A stretch of 42,339 nucleotides of DNA from Lachnospiraceae bacterium AM93-12TA (GCA_027698105.1 JAQERH010000025.1:1-42339); one strand, 5' to 3'; shown: positions 21,932-30,193, counted from the stretch's first letter. Program-made: numbers and translations. The notes: a model not told the origin generated them from the letters alone.

Positions 21932-23065
21932 CTATACTTCACGAATCGACTGAAGCAGTTCAATCAGCCGTTCCAACTCTGCCGAAGAATAATACTCAAT
22001 TTCTATCCTGCCCTTATTTTTATCCTTCTTATTAATTGTAACCTTTGTTCCCATAATTGATTTCAGCTTTTCCTCCAAATCCCGGTAAATAAAGCTCAAA
22101 TCCTGTTCCGGCTTTTTTTTCTTCTTTTCCGGTGCTGCTGTAAGCTTCACCAGGCGTTCTGTTTCACGGACGCTCAGCTGATTCTCTTTGACTTTTACTG
22201 CCAGTGCATACTGCTGTTCTTTATTCTCCAAAGCGAGAAGCGCTCTGGCGTGACCGCCGGAAAGCTGATTTTCAATCAGCATGTTCTGAACTCGTTCATC
22301 CAGCTTCAGAAGCCGCATGCTATTAGTGATAGTAGCTCTGTTTTTAGAAACCCGTTCAGCCACTTCTTCCTGCTTTAAACCAAATTCCTGCACCAGCATC
22401 TGATAGGCTTTGGCTTCTTCAATAGGGTTTAAATCTGCCCGCTGCACATTTTCAATCAACGCGATTTCCACTGTCTGCTGTTTTGTATAGTCCCGAATTA
22501 AAACAGGGACTTCTTTAAGTCCCGCTAATTTAGCGGCGCGCCAGCGCCGCTCGCCGGCAATAATTTCAAAAAAATCTCCCTTTTTCTGTACCAGCAGCGG
22601 CTGAAGAATACCATAGTTTTTAACGGATTCAGCCAGTTCCTTCAGCTGTTCCTCGTTAAAATGCTTTCGAGGCTGTTCCTGATTCGGTTCAATCTGAAAA
22701 ATACTGAGAAGCTGTTCTCTGGCTCCCTCTGTTTTCTGCTCCAATTCAGTTCCCGCTGCTTTCGCCTTTTCCCCTTCGCTTTTTGCGCTATTTTTCAAAG
22801 CATTTTTTCCAGCTGTTTTCTGCGCTGCAGATGTACCTGATTTCTTCGTTTTCTTTTTATCTGAATCTGATTTCGCTTTTCTGGCGCTTCCCGGAAGCAC
22901 CATATCCAGTTCCTCCAGTTTTGCCTTCCGATCTACTGCGTGCTCCTCTTCCCCATGGCTGCTGTCCTGGTCTAAAGCCTCATGCTCCATCTCAGGGCGG
23001 GAATCCTCTTCCTGATAATCTGGAAAATAAGCTCTCAGTCCCTTTCCAAGTCCTCTTCTCGCCAT
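21932..23065 (-). CDS. parB: Chromosome-partitioning protein ParB (Spo0J), long-linker form
   Basis: CTP-dependent clamp that loads at parS. 377 residues versus about 280 for Bacillus Spo0J. Residues 1-16 (MARRGLGKGLRAYFPD) match the ParA-stimulating peptide. Residues about 17-117 are an unusual charged, Lys/Ala-rich linker. The CTP-binding ParB domain follows (IEPNQEQPRKHF near 126; GERRWRA at 171-177; LIENVQRADLNPIEEA), then the helix-turn-helix (KQEEVAERVSKNRATITNSMRLL; LSGGHARALLAL) and a C-terminal dimerisation part (about 330-377). Its start lies two bases after the parA stop codon. Four parS sites lie within 4 kb, which supports the assignment. Confidence 0.96.
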   Translation of the reverse strand: MARRGLGKGLRAYFPDYQEEDSRPEMEHEALDQDSSHGEEEHAVDRKAKLEELDMVLPGSARKAKSDSDKKKTKKSGTSAAQKTAGKNALKNSAKSEGEKAKAAGTELEQKTEGAREQLLSIFQIEPNQEQPRKHFNEEQLKELAESVKNYGILQPLLVQKKGDFFEIIAGERRWRAAKLAGLKEVPVLIRDYTKQQTVEIALIENVQRADLNPIEEAKAYQMLVQEFGLKQEEVAERVSKNRATITNSMRLLKLDERVQNMLIENQLSGGHARALLALENKEQQYALAVKVKENQLSVRETERLVKLTAAPEKKKKKPEQDLSFIYRDLEEKLKSIMGTKVTINKKDKNKGRIEIEYYSSAELERLIELLQSIREV

Positions 23066-23067
23066 TT

Positions 23068-23835
23068 TTATTCTTCCCCTCTGCTGATTACTTCCGCTGC
23101 CAGAAGCCGATAGCTTTCAGCTCCTGTTGACTTACTGTCATATAAATTGATCGGCATTCCATGGCTGGGGGCTTCTGCAAGCCTCACATTCCGCGGAATA
23201 ATCGTTTTATAAATCGTTTCATTCAGGTTACTCTTTACATTCTCTACTACTTCCAGAGAAAGATTGGTTCTGGCATCATACATAGTAAATACAACGCCTT
23301 CCAGCTCCAGTTCCGGATTCATAGTCTTTTTCACCAGGCTGATCGTTCTGAGTACCTGGCTGAGTCCTTCCAGCGCATAATACTCACACTGTATGGGAAC
23401 CAAAACGGTATCCGCCGCAGTCAAAGCATTCAATGTCAGAAGGCTCAAAGATGGCGGACAATCAATCATAATAAAGTCGTAATGATCTCTCACCGCATCC
23501 AGATGTTCTTTTAAAATAAATTCTTTTCTGTCCAAATCCAGCAGCTCTATTTCAGCTCCTGCCAGGTTGGAATCTGATGGAAGCACATCCAGATTTTCCT
23601 GCACTTCCTGGTGAAGACAGTCGTTCAGCGTACACTCGCCCAGCATCATTTCATAAACCGTCTCTTCCATATATTCCTTTTCCAGGCCCAGACCAGTTGT
23701 CGCATTTCCCTGTGGATCGAAATCAATGGCTAAAACCTTCTGTCCAGCTTCAGCCAGACAGGCCGATAAATTGATCGCTGTCGTTGTCTTACCCACACCG
23801 CCCTTCTGATTGGCAATCGCAATCACACGTCCCAT
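23068..23835 (-). CDS. parA: Chromosome-partitioning ATPase ParA (Soj)
   Basis: Walker-type ATPase that binds DNA non-specifically and moves or regulates origin regions with ParB. 255 residues with deviant Walker A KGGVGKTT (11-18), Walker A' DFDPQGNATTGLG, and Walker B FIMIDCPPSLSLLTLNAL. It has no N-terminal helix-turn-helix, as in chromosomal Soj. I start it at ATG 23833-23835 (MGRVIAIANQ) because GGAAAGGAAGTCATT precedes it; the 17 upstream codons in frame are not typical of the family. It is followed at once by parB. Confidence 0.96.
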   Translation of the reverse strand: MGRVIAIANQKGGVGKTTTAINLSACLAEAGQKVLAIDFDPQGNATTGLGLEKEYMEETVYEMMLGECTLNDCLHQEVQENLDVLPSDSNLAGAEIELLDLDRKEFILKEHLDAVRDHYDFIMIDCPPSLSLLTLNALTAADTVLVPIQCEYYALEGLSQVLRTISLVKKTMNPELELEGVVFTMYDARTNLSLEVVENVKSNLNETIYKTIIPRNVRLAEAPSHGMPINLYDSKSTGAESYRLLAAEVISRGEE

Positions 23836-23966
23836 AATGACTTCCTTTCCTGATGTAAGTATAAAAATATCGCTTGCCGTATTCACAGCAGCTCAAACAT
23901 TCATTTCATTAGTATAGCACATCTTTTTGCCTTTTCCTACCGGAAATATCCCCAATTCCATATAAA

Positions 23967-23982
23967 TGTTTCACGTGAAACT
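23967..23982. other. parS site 3 (one mismatch)
   Basis: TGTTTCACGTGAAACT, 15 of 16 positions of the consensus, in the intergenic region upstream of parA. Confidence 0.85.
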
Positions 23983-23998
23983 TTTATTTCCTCCTTTT

Positions 23999-24220
23999 CT
24001 ATTTACTTTCTCCCAGTCCCACACCGCCCATAAACAGTATCTTTTCCAGTCCCATACCACGGAGAAGCAACAGCTTTCCCAGTCCTATATCATAAAGAAG
24101 CAGCAGTTCTCCCAGTCCTATGTCATAAAGAAGCAGCAGTTCTCCCAGTCCTATATCGTAAAGAAGCAGTAACTCTCCCAGTCCTGTGCGTAATATTATC
24201 AAATCAACATAAATGTTCAC
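23999..24220 (-). CDS. Possible small repeat protein made of Leu-rich 11-residue units
   Basis: Frame of 73 codons starting with GTG 24218-24220, preceded by AAAGGAAG at good spacing. After RTG come five units: LGELLLLYDIG three times, then LGKLLLLRGMG and LEKILFMGGVG, ending LGESK. The changes between units keep hydrophobic positions, which hints at selection on this frame. Against it: the DNA is a 33-bp minisatellite, so any frame would look repetitive, and the plus strand also has an open frame, though without a ribosome site. No known family. Confidence 0.4.
   Translation of the reverse strand: MNIYVDLIILRTGLGELLLLYDIGLGELLLLYDIGLGELLLLYDIGLGKLLLLRGMGLEKILFMGGVGLGESK
24013..24187. repeat. 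33-bp minisatellite
   Basis: CCAG recurs at 24013, 24046, 24079, 24112, 24145 and 24178, exactly every 33 bases, giving five full units and a partial sixth. The last three are nearly identical (AGTCCTATATCATAAAGAAG plus CAGCAGTTCTCCC), the first two diverged. No recombinase or insertion-sequence end is seen. Confidence 0.9.
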
Positions 24221-24245
24221 TCAGCTTCTTCCTTTATGGTATAAT
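24216..24245 (+). promoter_or_regulatory. Candidate promoter reading into the 110-bp repeat
   Basis: TATAAT at 24240-24245 with TGG before it (extended -10) and a partial -35 TTCACT (24216-24221) at 18-base spacing. The -10 is part of the first arm of a 26-base palindrome (24238-24263). Confidence 0.45.
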
Positions 24246-24489
24246 ATCGTTAGATATTATACCGCGCCGGTTTAGGCCAGCGCAGCAAGGCAAATACCTT
24301 TCTAAACCGTGCGCATCCGCCGGAGGCTCATATCTGCCATGTGGATATGGGTAATATCGTTAGATATTATACCGCGCCGGTTTAGGCCAGCGCAGCAAGG
24401 CAAATACCTTTCTAAACCGTGCGCATCCGCCGGAGGCTCATATCTGTCATGCAGATATGGGTAATATCGTTAGATATTATACCGCGCCG
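24242..24489. repeat. Tandem 110-bp structured repeat (two copies plus a 28-base third)
   Basis: Copy 1 is 24242-24351, copy 2 is 24352-24461, and 24462-24489 repeats the first 28 bases. Each unit begins with the palindrome TAATATC-GTTA-GATATTA. A long-range stem follows (GCGC.GGTTTAG with CTAAACC..GCGC, 24264-24275 and 24302-24314) holding an inner AAGG/CCTT hairpin. The unit ends with a hairpin CATATC...GATATG (24329-24349). The copies differ at three bases only, all in the arms of the last hairpin. Not CRISPR: the intervening parts are identical. It may be a structured RNA or a cruciform-forming DNA element. Confidence 0.85.
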
Positions 24490-24544
24490 CCGGGAAAATT
24501 TTTAATTTTAATTTATTTTTGTCATTAACGGGAATGATGTATAT

Positions 24545-24574
24545 GGACTCATGTCCGTTTACGGACATGAGTCC
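24545..24574 (+). promoter_or_regulatory. Perfect 13-bp hairpin in the hydrolase leader
   Basis: GGACTCATGTCCG (24545-24557) and CGGACATGAGTCC (24562-24574) with a TTTA loop. No T-tract follows directly; a small GATAT/ATATC hairpin and CCCTTTTTG come next (24578-24599). It ends about 50 bases before the hydrolase start, so it may be an operator, a leader structure, or with the following T-run a weak terminator. Confidence 0.55.
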
Positions 24575-24626
24575 CGCGATATAAAAAATATCCCTTTTTG
24601 CCTGATCTTTAAAGGAGAATAACACT

Positions 24627-25577
24627 ATGAACACAAAAAATAAAGCCTTTACCTTAACTGCTCTGATTTCCGCTGCTGCGGCTTCCACAGCTTTTCTCAA
24701 CAAATATATTGATATTTCTGCCGCCTCAAAAAATCTTCTTGGAAACACCCCGGCCCACACCTTCAAATGGCGTTTAGGCGAAGTTTCCTATACAAAAGAA
24801 GGAGCCGGAAAACCTCTGCTTCTTGTCCATGATTTTTATCTGGCTTCCAGTGGTTATGAATGGCATCTGGCTGTAAAACTGTTAAAAAAGTATTATACTG
24901 TATATACTATAGATTTATTAGGATTTGGCCGTTCTGAAAAACCAAATCTCACCTATACAAATTATCTGTATGTGCAGCTTCTTTCCGATTTTATCAGGAC
25001 TGTAATCGGACACCGCACCAGCATCGTGACAACCGGAGCCTCCGCTTCCCTGGCTGTTATGGCCTGCAGTATTAATTCAGAGCTGTTTGATAAACTGGCC
25101 TTCATCAATCCCGAACCGCTCTCTGCCTGCGGACAACTCCATGGAAAAAATACCCGAATTTACAAGTTTATTCTGGATTTTCCAATTATAGGTACACTTT
25201 TATATCATATTGCTTCCAGTCGGGAACTGATAACACAAAGCTTTATACAGGATTTCTTTTGCTCTTCCTCATCCCTGAAACCTGTTTTTATTGATGCTTA
25301 CTATGAGTCAGCCCATCTCGGCAGCTGCCCAAAAGCTGTTTTTTCAAGTATGGAGTGTTGTTATACCCGCTGTAATATTTCTCCTGCTCTGAAAAAAATT
25401 GACAACAGTATTTATATTTTAGGAGGCACTCAGAAGCCTGGCATTAAAAATACAATTCAGGAATATCAGGAAATCAACCCTGCTGTTGAATACGCGCTGA
25501 TTCCCAAATCAAAGCATCTGCCTCAGTTGGAACAGCCGGAACAGCTGGTGAAACAGCTTCTGATTTTATTTGCCTGA
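24627..25577 (+). CDS. Alpha/beta hydrolase with N-terminal membrane helix
   Basis: 316 residues. An N-terminal hydrophobic segment (about 7-24) may anchor it. The fold is shown by LLLVHDFYLASSGYEWH (oxyanion region, 64-80), TIDLLGFGRSEKP (94-106), nucleophile elbow TTGASASLA with Ser139, and the terminal His297 in SKHLPQLEQPEQL. The elbow is G-A-S-A-S instead of G-x-S-x-G, still small residues. Where an Asp is expected after beta-7 the sequence reads LGGTQKPG, with no clear acid. RBS AAAGGAG precedes the ATG. It sits alone between the parA region and rsmG, probably inserted into an otherwise conserved gene order. Substrate unknown. Confidence 0.82.
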   Translation: MNTKNKAFTLTALISAAAASTAFLNKYIDISAASKNLLGNTPAHTFKWRLGEVSYTKEGAGKPLLLVHDFYLASSGYEWHLAVKLLKKYYTVYTIDLLGFGRSEKPNLTYTNYLYVQLLSDFIRTVIGHRTSIVTTGASASLAVMACSINSELFDKLAFINPEPLSACGQLHGKNTRIYKFILDFPIIGTLLYHIASSRELITQSFIQDFFCSSSSLKPVFIDAYYESAHLGSCPKAVFSSMECCYTRCNISPALKKIDNSIYILGGTQKPGIKNTIQEYQEINPAVEYALIPKSKHLPQLEQPEQLVKQLLILFA

Positions 25578-25663
25578 AAAATATACATACATTACTTACT
25601 GAGGAAGAGAATCTCCCTTACAAATCTCGGCCTGCAGGCAAGGCACTTCTATGACTAAAAAAT

Positions 25664-25709
25664 ACAGGCAGAAGTACAAAAACATTTTATTTTCTGCACT
25701 TCTGCCTGT
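25664..25709. terminator. Bidirectional terminator between hydrolase and rsmG
   Basis: ACAGGCAGAAGT (25664-25675) and ACTTCTGCCTGT (25698-25709) form a perfect 12-bp stem. On the minus strand ATTTTTTAG follows, a strong end for rsmG; on the plus strand CCTGTTTTCTT follows. Confidence 0.85.
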
Positions 25710-25731
25710 CCTGTTTTCTTCTATCAAATTG

Positions 25732-26460
25732 CTACTTCAACGGCTCCTTTGCCGGCATTCCCGCCTTTCGCGGATACTTTCCAGCTGTCGTTTTTATTTT
25801 TTTAATCATGACCAGAGTTCTCTCGTCCGAATTGGGAAGGCTGAATCTCTCCACCTTTTCAATACTTCCTCCCAGCTTCTGAACCGCTCCCCGGCCGTCT
25901 GCCAGCTCCTCATCTACTCGCCCCGATTTATAGGGAACAAAATAACCGCCCACCTTTACTAAAGGCACACAGTATTCTGACAAAGTGGACAGGTTGGCAA
26001 CTGCCCGTGAAACACAGATATCAAATGTTTCACGTGAAACACGATCCCGGCCAAAATCCTCTGCACGTCCATGAACAGCCTGAATCTGCTCCAGGCCCAG
26101 CTGCTCGATTACCTCATTCAGAAACTTGACCCGCTTGTTCAGAGAATCTAACAGTGTCACTTTTAAACCTGGAAATGCAATCTTTAACGGAATGCCCGGG
26201 AATCCTGCCCCCGTTCCCACATCTGCCACTGAAAATGTTTCTGACTCCAGATTTGTTATCACTTTTTTCAAGGCCAGGCTGTCCACAAAATGCTTTGTCA
26301 CAACCTCTTTCATCTCTGTAATTGCAGTCAGATTCATTACCTGATTCCACTCATTTAACAGCTCATAATATCTATAAAACTGTTCCATCTGCCTGTCTGT
26401 CAGTGTCACATCTGCATATTTTAGTTCTGTCTCCATCTGCTGCTTAAAATCTTCTCTCAT
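25732..26460 (-). CDS. rsmG: 16S rRNA (guanine527-N7)-methyltransferase
   Basis: SAM-dependent methylation of G527 in 16S rRNA. 242 residues from the chosen start, family length. Visible: WNQVMNLTAI, KHFVDSL, SAM motif VADVGTGAGFPGIPLKI, VTLLDSLNKRVKFL, and RAVANLSTLSEYC. The start at 26458-26460 (MREDFKQ) is preferred because GGAGGG lies four bases upstream; the ATG at 26472, four codons earlier, is also possible. A perfect parS lies within the gene at 26026-26041 and encodes part of RVSRETFD. Last in the series mnmE-mnmG-rsmG; ends at the strong terminator. Confidence 0.95.
   Translation of the reverse strand: MREDFKQQMETELKYADVTLTDRQMEQFYRYYELLNEWNQVMNLTAITEMKEVVTKHFVDSLALKKVITNLESETFSVADVGTGAGFPGIPLKIAFPGLKVTLLDSLNKRVKFLNEVIEQLGLEQIQAVHGRAEDFGRDRVSRETFDICVSRAVANLSTLSEYCVPLVKVGGYFVPYKSGRVDEELADGRGAVQKLGGSIEKVERFSLPNSDERTLVMIKKIKTTAGKYPRKAGMPAKEPLK
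26026..26041. other. parS site 4, inside rsmG
   Basis: TGTTTCACGTGAAACA, exact consensus, within the rsmG coding sequence. On the minus strand it is read in frame as V-S-R-E-T. Confidence 0.95.
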
Positions 26461-26515
26461 CCGTCCCTCCATTACCTCTCTCTTATCATGCTTGGCTCTG
26501 CTGTGTCTTTTCTAT

Positions 26516-28408
26516 TTATTCCCGGTTATTCTGATGCTTCAGCTGCTCTAAATGAACGAGAAGTACAGAAATATCAGCTGGAGAAACGCCGGAAATTCTG
26601 GATGCCTGCCCGATACTCATCGGCTTATAGAGATTCAGCTTCTGAACCGCTTCCATTCTCAGACTTTTCACAGAAGAATAATCAAACTTTTCATCCAGCT
26701 TTCTATTTTCCAGCTTCTTAAACTGAGCCACCTGCTGCTGCTGTCTGCGGATATATCCCTCATATTTAATATTAATATTGACCTGCTCTGCCACATCCCA
26801 TTCAAGCTCCGGTCTCTTCGGGTCTATCTCCTTCACTGCCTCATAACTCAGCTCCGGCCTTCGGATCAGTTCTGCCATAGTAGCGCTGGATTTAAGCTCT
26901 GTACTTCCATATTTTCTCAGACATGCCTGTACCTGGCTGTTAGCTCCCACCGGCAGCTGGTTCAGCCGCTCTACCTCTTCTCTGATCTGGCGTTCCTTTC
27001 TCAGAACCCTCTCATACCGCTCATCATCGATCAGCCCGATTTCATGGCCAATACCGGAAAGCCTCAAATCTGCATTATCCTGTCTGAGAAGCAGGCGGTA
27101 CTCTGCCCTGGAAGTCATCATACGATAAGGCTCATGACTTTCCTTTGTCACCAGATCATCGATCAGAACACCGATGTATGCCTGAGAGCGATCCAGGACA
27201 ACAGCATCCTTTCCCATCAGCTTTCTGGCTGCATTTACGCCTGCCATAAAGCCCTGAACCGCTGCTTCCTCGTAGCCGGAACTGCCGTTAAACTGGCCGC
27301 CGCTGAACAGACCCTCTACTGCCTTAAATTCCAGAGTCGCTTTCAGCTGTCGGGAATTGATACAGTCATATTCAATTGCATAGGCGTTTCGAACAATTTT
27401 TACCTGCTCCAAGCCGGGAACCGTCCGGTACATAGCGGTCTGCACATCCTCCGGAAGAGAACTGGACATTCCTCCCAGGTACATTTCATTGGTATAAAGT
27501 CCCTCCGGCTCCACGAAAACCTGATGGCGCTCTTTGTCTGGAAATTTCACCACCTTATCCTCTATGGACGGACAATATCTGGGTCCTGTCCCCTCTATGG
27601 CTCCGGAAAACAGCGGCGAGCGATCCAGGTTATCCCTGATAATCTGATGAGTTTTCTCATTGGTATAAGTGAGCCAGCAGGAAACCTGCTCTTTCTGGAC
27701 AGATTCCGGATCAGTTGTAAAGGAAAAAGGAACAATCCTCTCATCTCCGAACTGCTCTTCCATCTTGGAAAAATCAATGCTTCTCCTGTCCACTCTGGCC
27801 GGTGTTCCAGTCTTAAAGCGATACATCTCGATTCCCAGGGCCTTTAACGAATCTGTCAAATGATTGGCAGCCTGGAGTCCATTAGGACCTGTAGGATTGC
27901 TCACCTCACCATAAATACATCTGGCTCTCAGATAGGTTCCAGTAGCCAGAACCACAGCGCGGCAGTGATAGACAGCCCCTGAAAGAGTCTTCACTCCCGT
28001 CACTTTTCCTTCCTCTGTGAGAATTTCTGTAATTTCCGCCTGCTTAATGGTCAGATGATCCGTATTTTCCAGCACACAGCGCATCTGACGGGTATACATT
28101 TCCTTATCCGCCTGAGCCCGCAGGGAGTGAACCGCCGGTCCCTTGGACTGATTCAGCATTTTAGACTGAATAAATGTCCTGTCAATGTTTTTTCCCATCT
28201 CTCCGCCCAGAGCGTCCAGTTCGCGCACCAGATGTCCCTTAGAACTGCCCCCGATGTTGGGATTACAGGGCATCAGGGCAATACTGTCTACACTGACAGT
28301 AAACACTACTGTTTCCATTCCCAGCCGCGCAGCGGCCAGAGCCGCCTCACAGCCGGCATGACCGGCTCCCACAACTGCAATATCATATGTCTCCTCTAAA
28401 TGCGGCAT
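26516..28408 (-). CDS. mnmG: tRNA uridine-5-carboxymethylaminomethyl modification enzyme, FAD-binding subunit
   Basis: Partner of MnmE in making cmnm5U34 in tRNAs reading split codon boxes. 630 residues, family length. FAD-binding [19 protein letters not shown] near 13-31, substrate region [17 protein letters not shown] (49-65), [15 protein letters not shown] near 155, [21 protein letters not shown] near 366, and the C-terminal helical MnmE-binding domain (KIPEDFDY-like [36 protein letters not shown]). RBS GAGAGGG precedes the ATG. It lies 208 bp after mnmE, a larger gap than usual. Confidence 0.97.
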   Translation of the reverse strand: MPHLEETYDIAVVGAGHAGCEAALAAARLGMETVVFTVSVDSIALMPCNPNIGGSSKGHLVRELDALGGEMGKNIDRTFIQSKMLNQSKGPAVHSLRAQADKEMYTRQMRCVLENTDHLTIKQAEITEILTEEGKVTGVKTLSGAVYHCRAVVLATGTYLRARCIYGEVSNPTGPNGLQAANHLTDSLKALGIEMYRFKTGTPARVDRRSIDFSKMEEQFGDERIVPFSFTTDPESVQKEQVSCWLTYTNEKTHQIIRDNLDRSPLFSGAIEGTGPRYCPSIEDKVVKFPDKERHQVFVEPEGLYTNEMYLGGMSSSLPEDVQTAMYRTVPGLEQVKIVRNAYAIEYDCINSRQLKATLEFKAVEGLFSGGQFNGSSGYEEAAVQGFMAGVNAARKLMGKDAVVLDRSQAYIGVLIDDLVTKESHEPYRMMTSRAEYRLLLRQDNADLRLSGIGHEIGLIDDERYERVLRKERQIREEVERLNQLPVGANSQVQACLRKYGSTELKSSATMAELIRRPELSYEAVKEIDPKRPELEWDVAEQVNINIKYEGYIRRQQQQVAQFKKLENRKLDEKFDYSSVKSLRMEAVQKLNLYKPMSIGQASRISGVSPADISVLLVHLEQLKHQNNRE

Positions 28409-28547
28409 ATTTTTTATTCCCTCTCTATTCTTCTGTCAAAACCATCTGCAGCATCCTTGTGTTCCAGCGCTGCTGTTCCATTCTGTGTCATCTCAGGCCC
28501 CATCGCATTGTTTCACCTGCTTTTATCCATATCTTGGGCCTTCCGAT

Positions 28548-28576
28548 TATTAATATAACTAAAAATTATATTAATA
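28548..28576. repeat. A/T-only perfect inverted repeat between mnmE and mnmG
   Basis: TATTAATATAA (28548-28558) and TTATATTAATA (28566-28576), 11 bp with a 7-base loop. No T-tract suggests it is not a strong terminator; it may be part of a promoter for mnmG. Confidence 0.5.
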
Positions 28577-28616
28577 TCTCATTTTATTCTATCTCTCATT
28601 TTTTACCAGACTCTTA

Positions 28617-30002
28617 TTACTTTCCCATACAGAACCGGCTGAAAATCTCATTCACCAGATCGTCCTCCAGGGCCTCGCCGATAATGGTTCCCAGCTGCTC
28701 ATAGGCATTCATCAAGTCAATCGAAAAAAAGTCTTCCGGCATTCCATCCTCAATACTCCTCTCTACCAGCTTCAGACTATCGAGAGCTTCCTTTAAGGCT
28801 GTTTTGTGACGGATGTTTGTGATCATCACCTCATCATTAAAGTCAATCTCGCCTGACAGGAACATTTCCTTGATCTGCTCCTCCAGCGCGTCAATTCCCT
28901 TCTGCTCCTTGGCTGATACAGGAATCACCGGATGTCCCACTGTCTCTTTTAACTCTTCCTCATCTACAGCCATCGCAAGATCCGTCTTATTCAACAGCAC
29001 AATCGCCCTTCTGCCCTGAATCAGCTCTATAATCTCCCTGTCATTTTCATCGAGCGGCCTGGATCCGTCCACCACATAGATAATCAGATCTGCCTCGTCC
29101 GCTGTGTGTCTTGCCCTGTCTACGCCGATCCGTTCTACCACATCATCCGTCTCCCTGATACCGGCAGTGTCCACAATATTTAAGCTGATTCCATGAAGTC
29201 TGATGTGCTCCTCCAGAATATCTCTGGTCGTACCTTCCACATCGGTGACAATGGCTCTCTCCTCTCCTACCAGAACATTCATCAGCGAAGATTTTCCTGC
29301 GTTTGGTTTTCCCAGAATCACAGTCTTAACCCCCTCCTTTACCACGCGTCCGTTGTCCGCGGAGGCCAGAAGACGTGTCAGTTCCTCCTTCACTGGTTTC
29401 AGACGGCTCTGCAGCTGCTCCGGATAGCCTTCCAGGGAAATATGCTCCGGATCGTCTAATGCCGATTCAATGAATGCAATCTCATAAATTAACTGTTCCC
29501 GCAGCTTCTTAATCTTTTTAGACATTGCTCCGCTCAACTGGCTGACCGAACTTTTCAGGGCATAATCATTCTTCGCATTGATGACGTCAATAACCGCCTC
29601 CGCCTGGGACAAATCGATTCTTCCATTCAGAAAAGCCCTCTTGGTAAACTCTCCCGGCTCTGCAGGCCGCGCCCCGTTTTTAATTACCGTTTCCAGAATT
29701 TTCTTCATCACCAGGACGCCTCCGTGGCAGTCAATCTCCACTGTGTCCTCCGCCGTATAGCTTCTCGGTCCCCGCATCAGCATCACAAGAACCTCATCTA
29801 TCATCTCATCTCCGTCATAAATATGGCCGTAGTGGATGGTAAAGGTTTTTTCATCCTTCAGCTGTCTCCCGTTTGGCTTTCTGAAAATTCTGTCGGCTGT
29901 CTCCACTGCTCTGTCTCCGCTGATTCGGATAATTCCGATTCCTGAATTCGTAAGTGCAGTAGACACGGCTGCTATTGTATCATTATTCAGTGTATGGATC
30001 AT
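28617..30002 (-). CDS. mnmE: tRNA modification GTPase MnmE (TrmE)
   Basis: GTP- and folate-binding partner of MnmG. 461 residues, family length. N-terminal folate domain with IGIIRISGDRA and RSYTAEDTVEIDCHGG, a central helical part, and an inserted G domain with P-loop GKPNAGKSS (near 228), switch TTRDI, DTAGIRET and NKTD. The C-terminus reads FCMGK, the conserved C-[IML]-G-K tail whose Cys is needed for activity. RBS AAGGAGGCGGAG precedes the ATG. Second block of the leftward series after jag, with about 190 bp between. Confidence 0.97.
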   Translation of the reverse strand: MIHTLNNDTIAAVSTALTNSGIGIIRISGDRAVETADRIFRKPNGRQLKDEKTFTIHYGHIYDGDEMIDEVLVMLMRGPRSYTAEDTVEIDCHGGVLVMKKILETVIKNGARPAEPGEFTKRAFLNGRIDLSQAEAVIDVINAKNDYALKSSVSQLSGAMSKKIKKLREQLIYEIAFIESALDDPEHISLEGYPEQLQSRLKPVKEELTRLLASADNGRVVKEGVKTVILGKPNAGKSSLMNVLVGEERAIVTDVEGTTRDILEEHIRLHGISLNIVDTAGIRETDDVVERIGVDRARHTADEADLIIYVVDGSRPLDENDREIIELIQGRRAIVLLNKTDLAMAVDEEELKETVGHPVIPVSAKEQKGIDALEEQIKEMFLSGEIDFNDEVMITNIRHKTALKEALDSLKLVERSIEDGMPEDFFSIDLMNAYEQLGTIIGEALEDDLVNEIFSRFCMGK

Positions 30003-30130
30003 AGCGTTTGCTCCGCCTCCTTTTTCCCGTATCTTTGTTTTCTTTCTGTTTTATAAGGAAAACGATCCCTCACCCGGAATCCCTTTCCTTATAAAGCAGC
30101 CAGACTCTGTTCTCTCTGTGTAAATCAGCA

Positions 30131-30156
30131 CAGGCAGGGAGCCTGCTCCCTGCCTG
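30131..30156. terminator. GC-rich perfect hairpin between jag and mnmE
   Basis: CAGGCAGGGAG (30131-30141) and CTCCCTGCCTG (30146-30156), 11 bp with a CCTG loop. There is no T-tract on either side, so it could be a processing site or pause rather than a full terminator. Confidence 0.45.
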
Positions 30157-30193
30157 AATCACTGTTTTCGGATTTTGCAAGCTGTCTTTGCTG

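Noticed and set aside
22161..22180. Partial parS (CTGTTTCACGGACGC) inside parB
   Set aside because: Only the first nine positions fit the consensus; the second half-site is lost, so ParB loading is unlikely.
23966..24172. Plus-strand frame across the 33-bp repeat that starts inside parS 3 (MFHVKL...)
   Set aside because: No ribosome site precedes the ATG; the start is created by the parS sequence itself and the repetition comes from the DNA. The minus-strand frame has better signals.
24264..24314. Integron attC site suggested by GGTTTAG...CTAAACC
   Set aside because: The core sites do not fit GTTRRRY/RYYYAAC, and no integrase or cassette ORF is present.
24242..24489. CRISPR array
   Set aside because: The units are 110 bp and identical between copies, including the parts that would be spacers; only two and a fraction copies are present and no cas gene is nearby.
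26552..27847. Plus-strand ORF of 431 codons opposite mnmG
   Set aside because: mnmG on the other strand is complete with all family motifs; the antisense frame is Cys/His/Leu-rich without recognisable domains.
28508..28520. Half parS TGTTTCACC near mnmE
   Set aside because: A single half-site without dyad partner.
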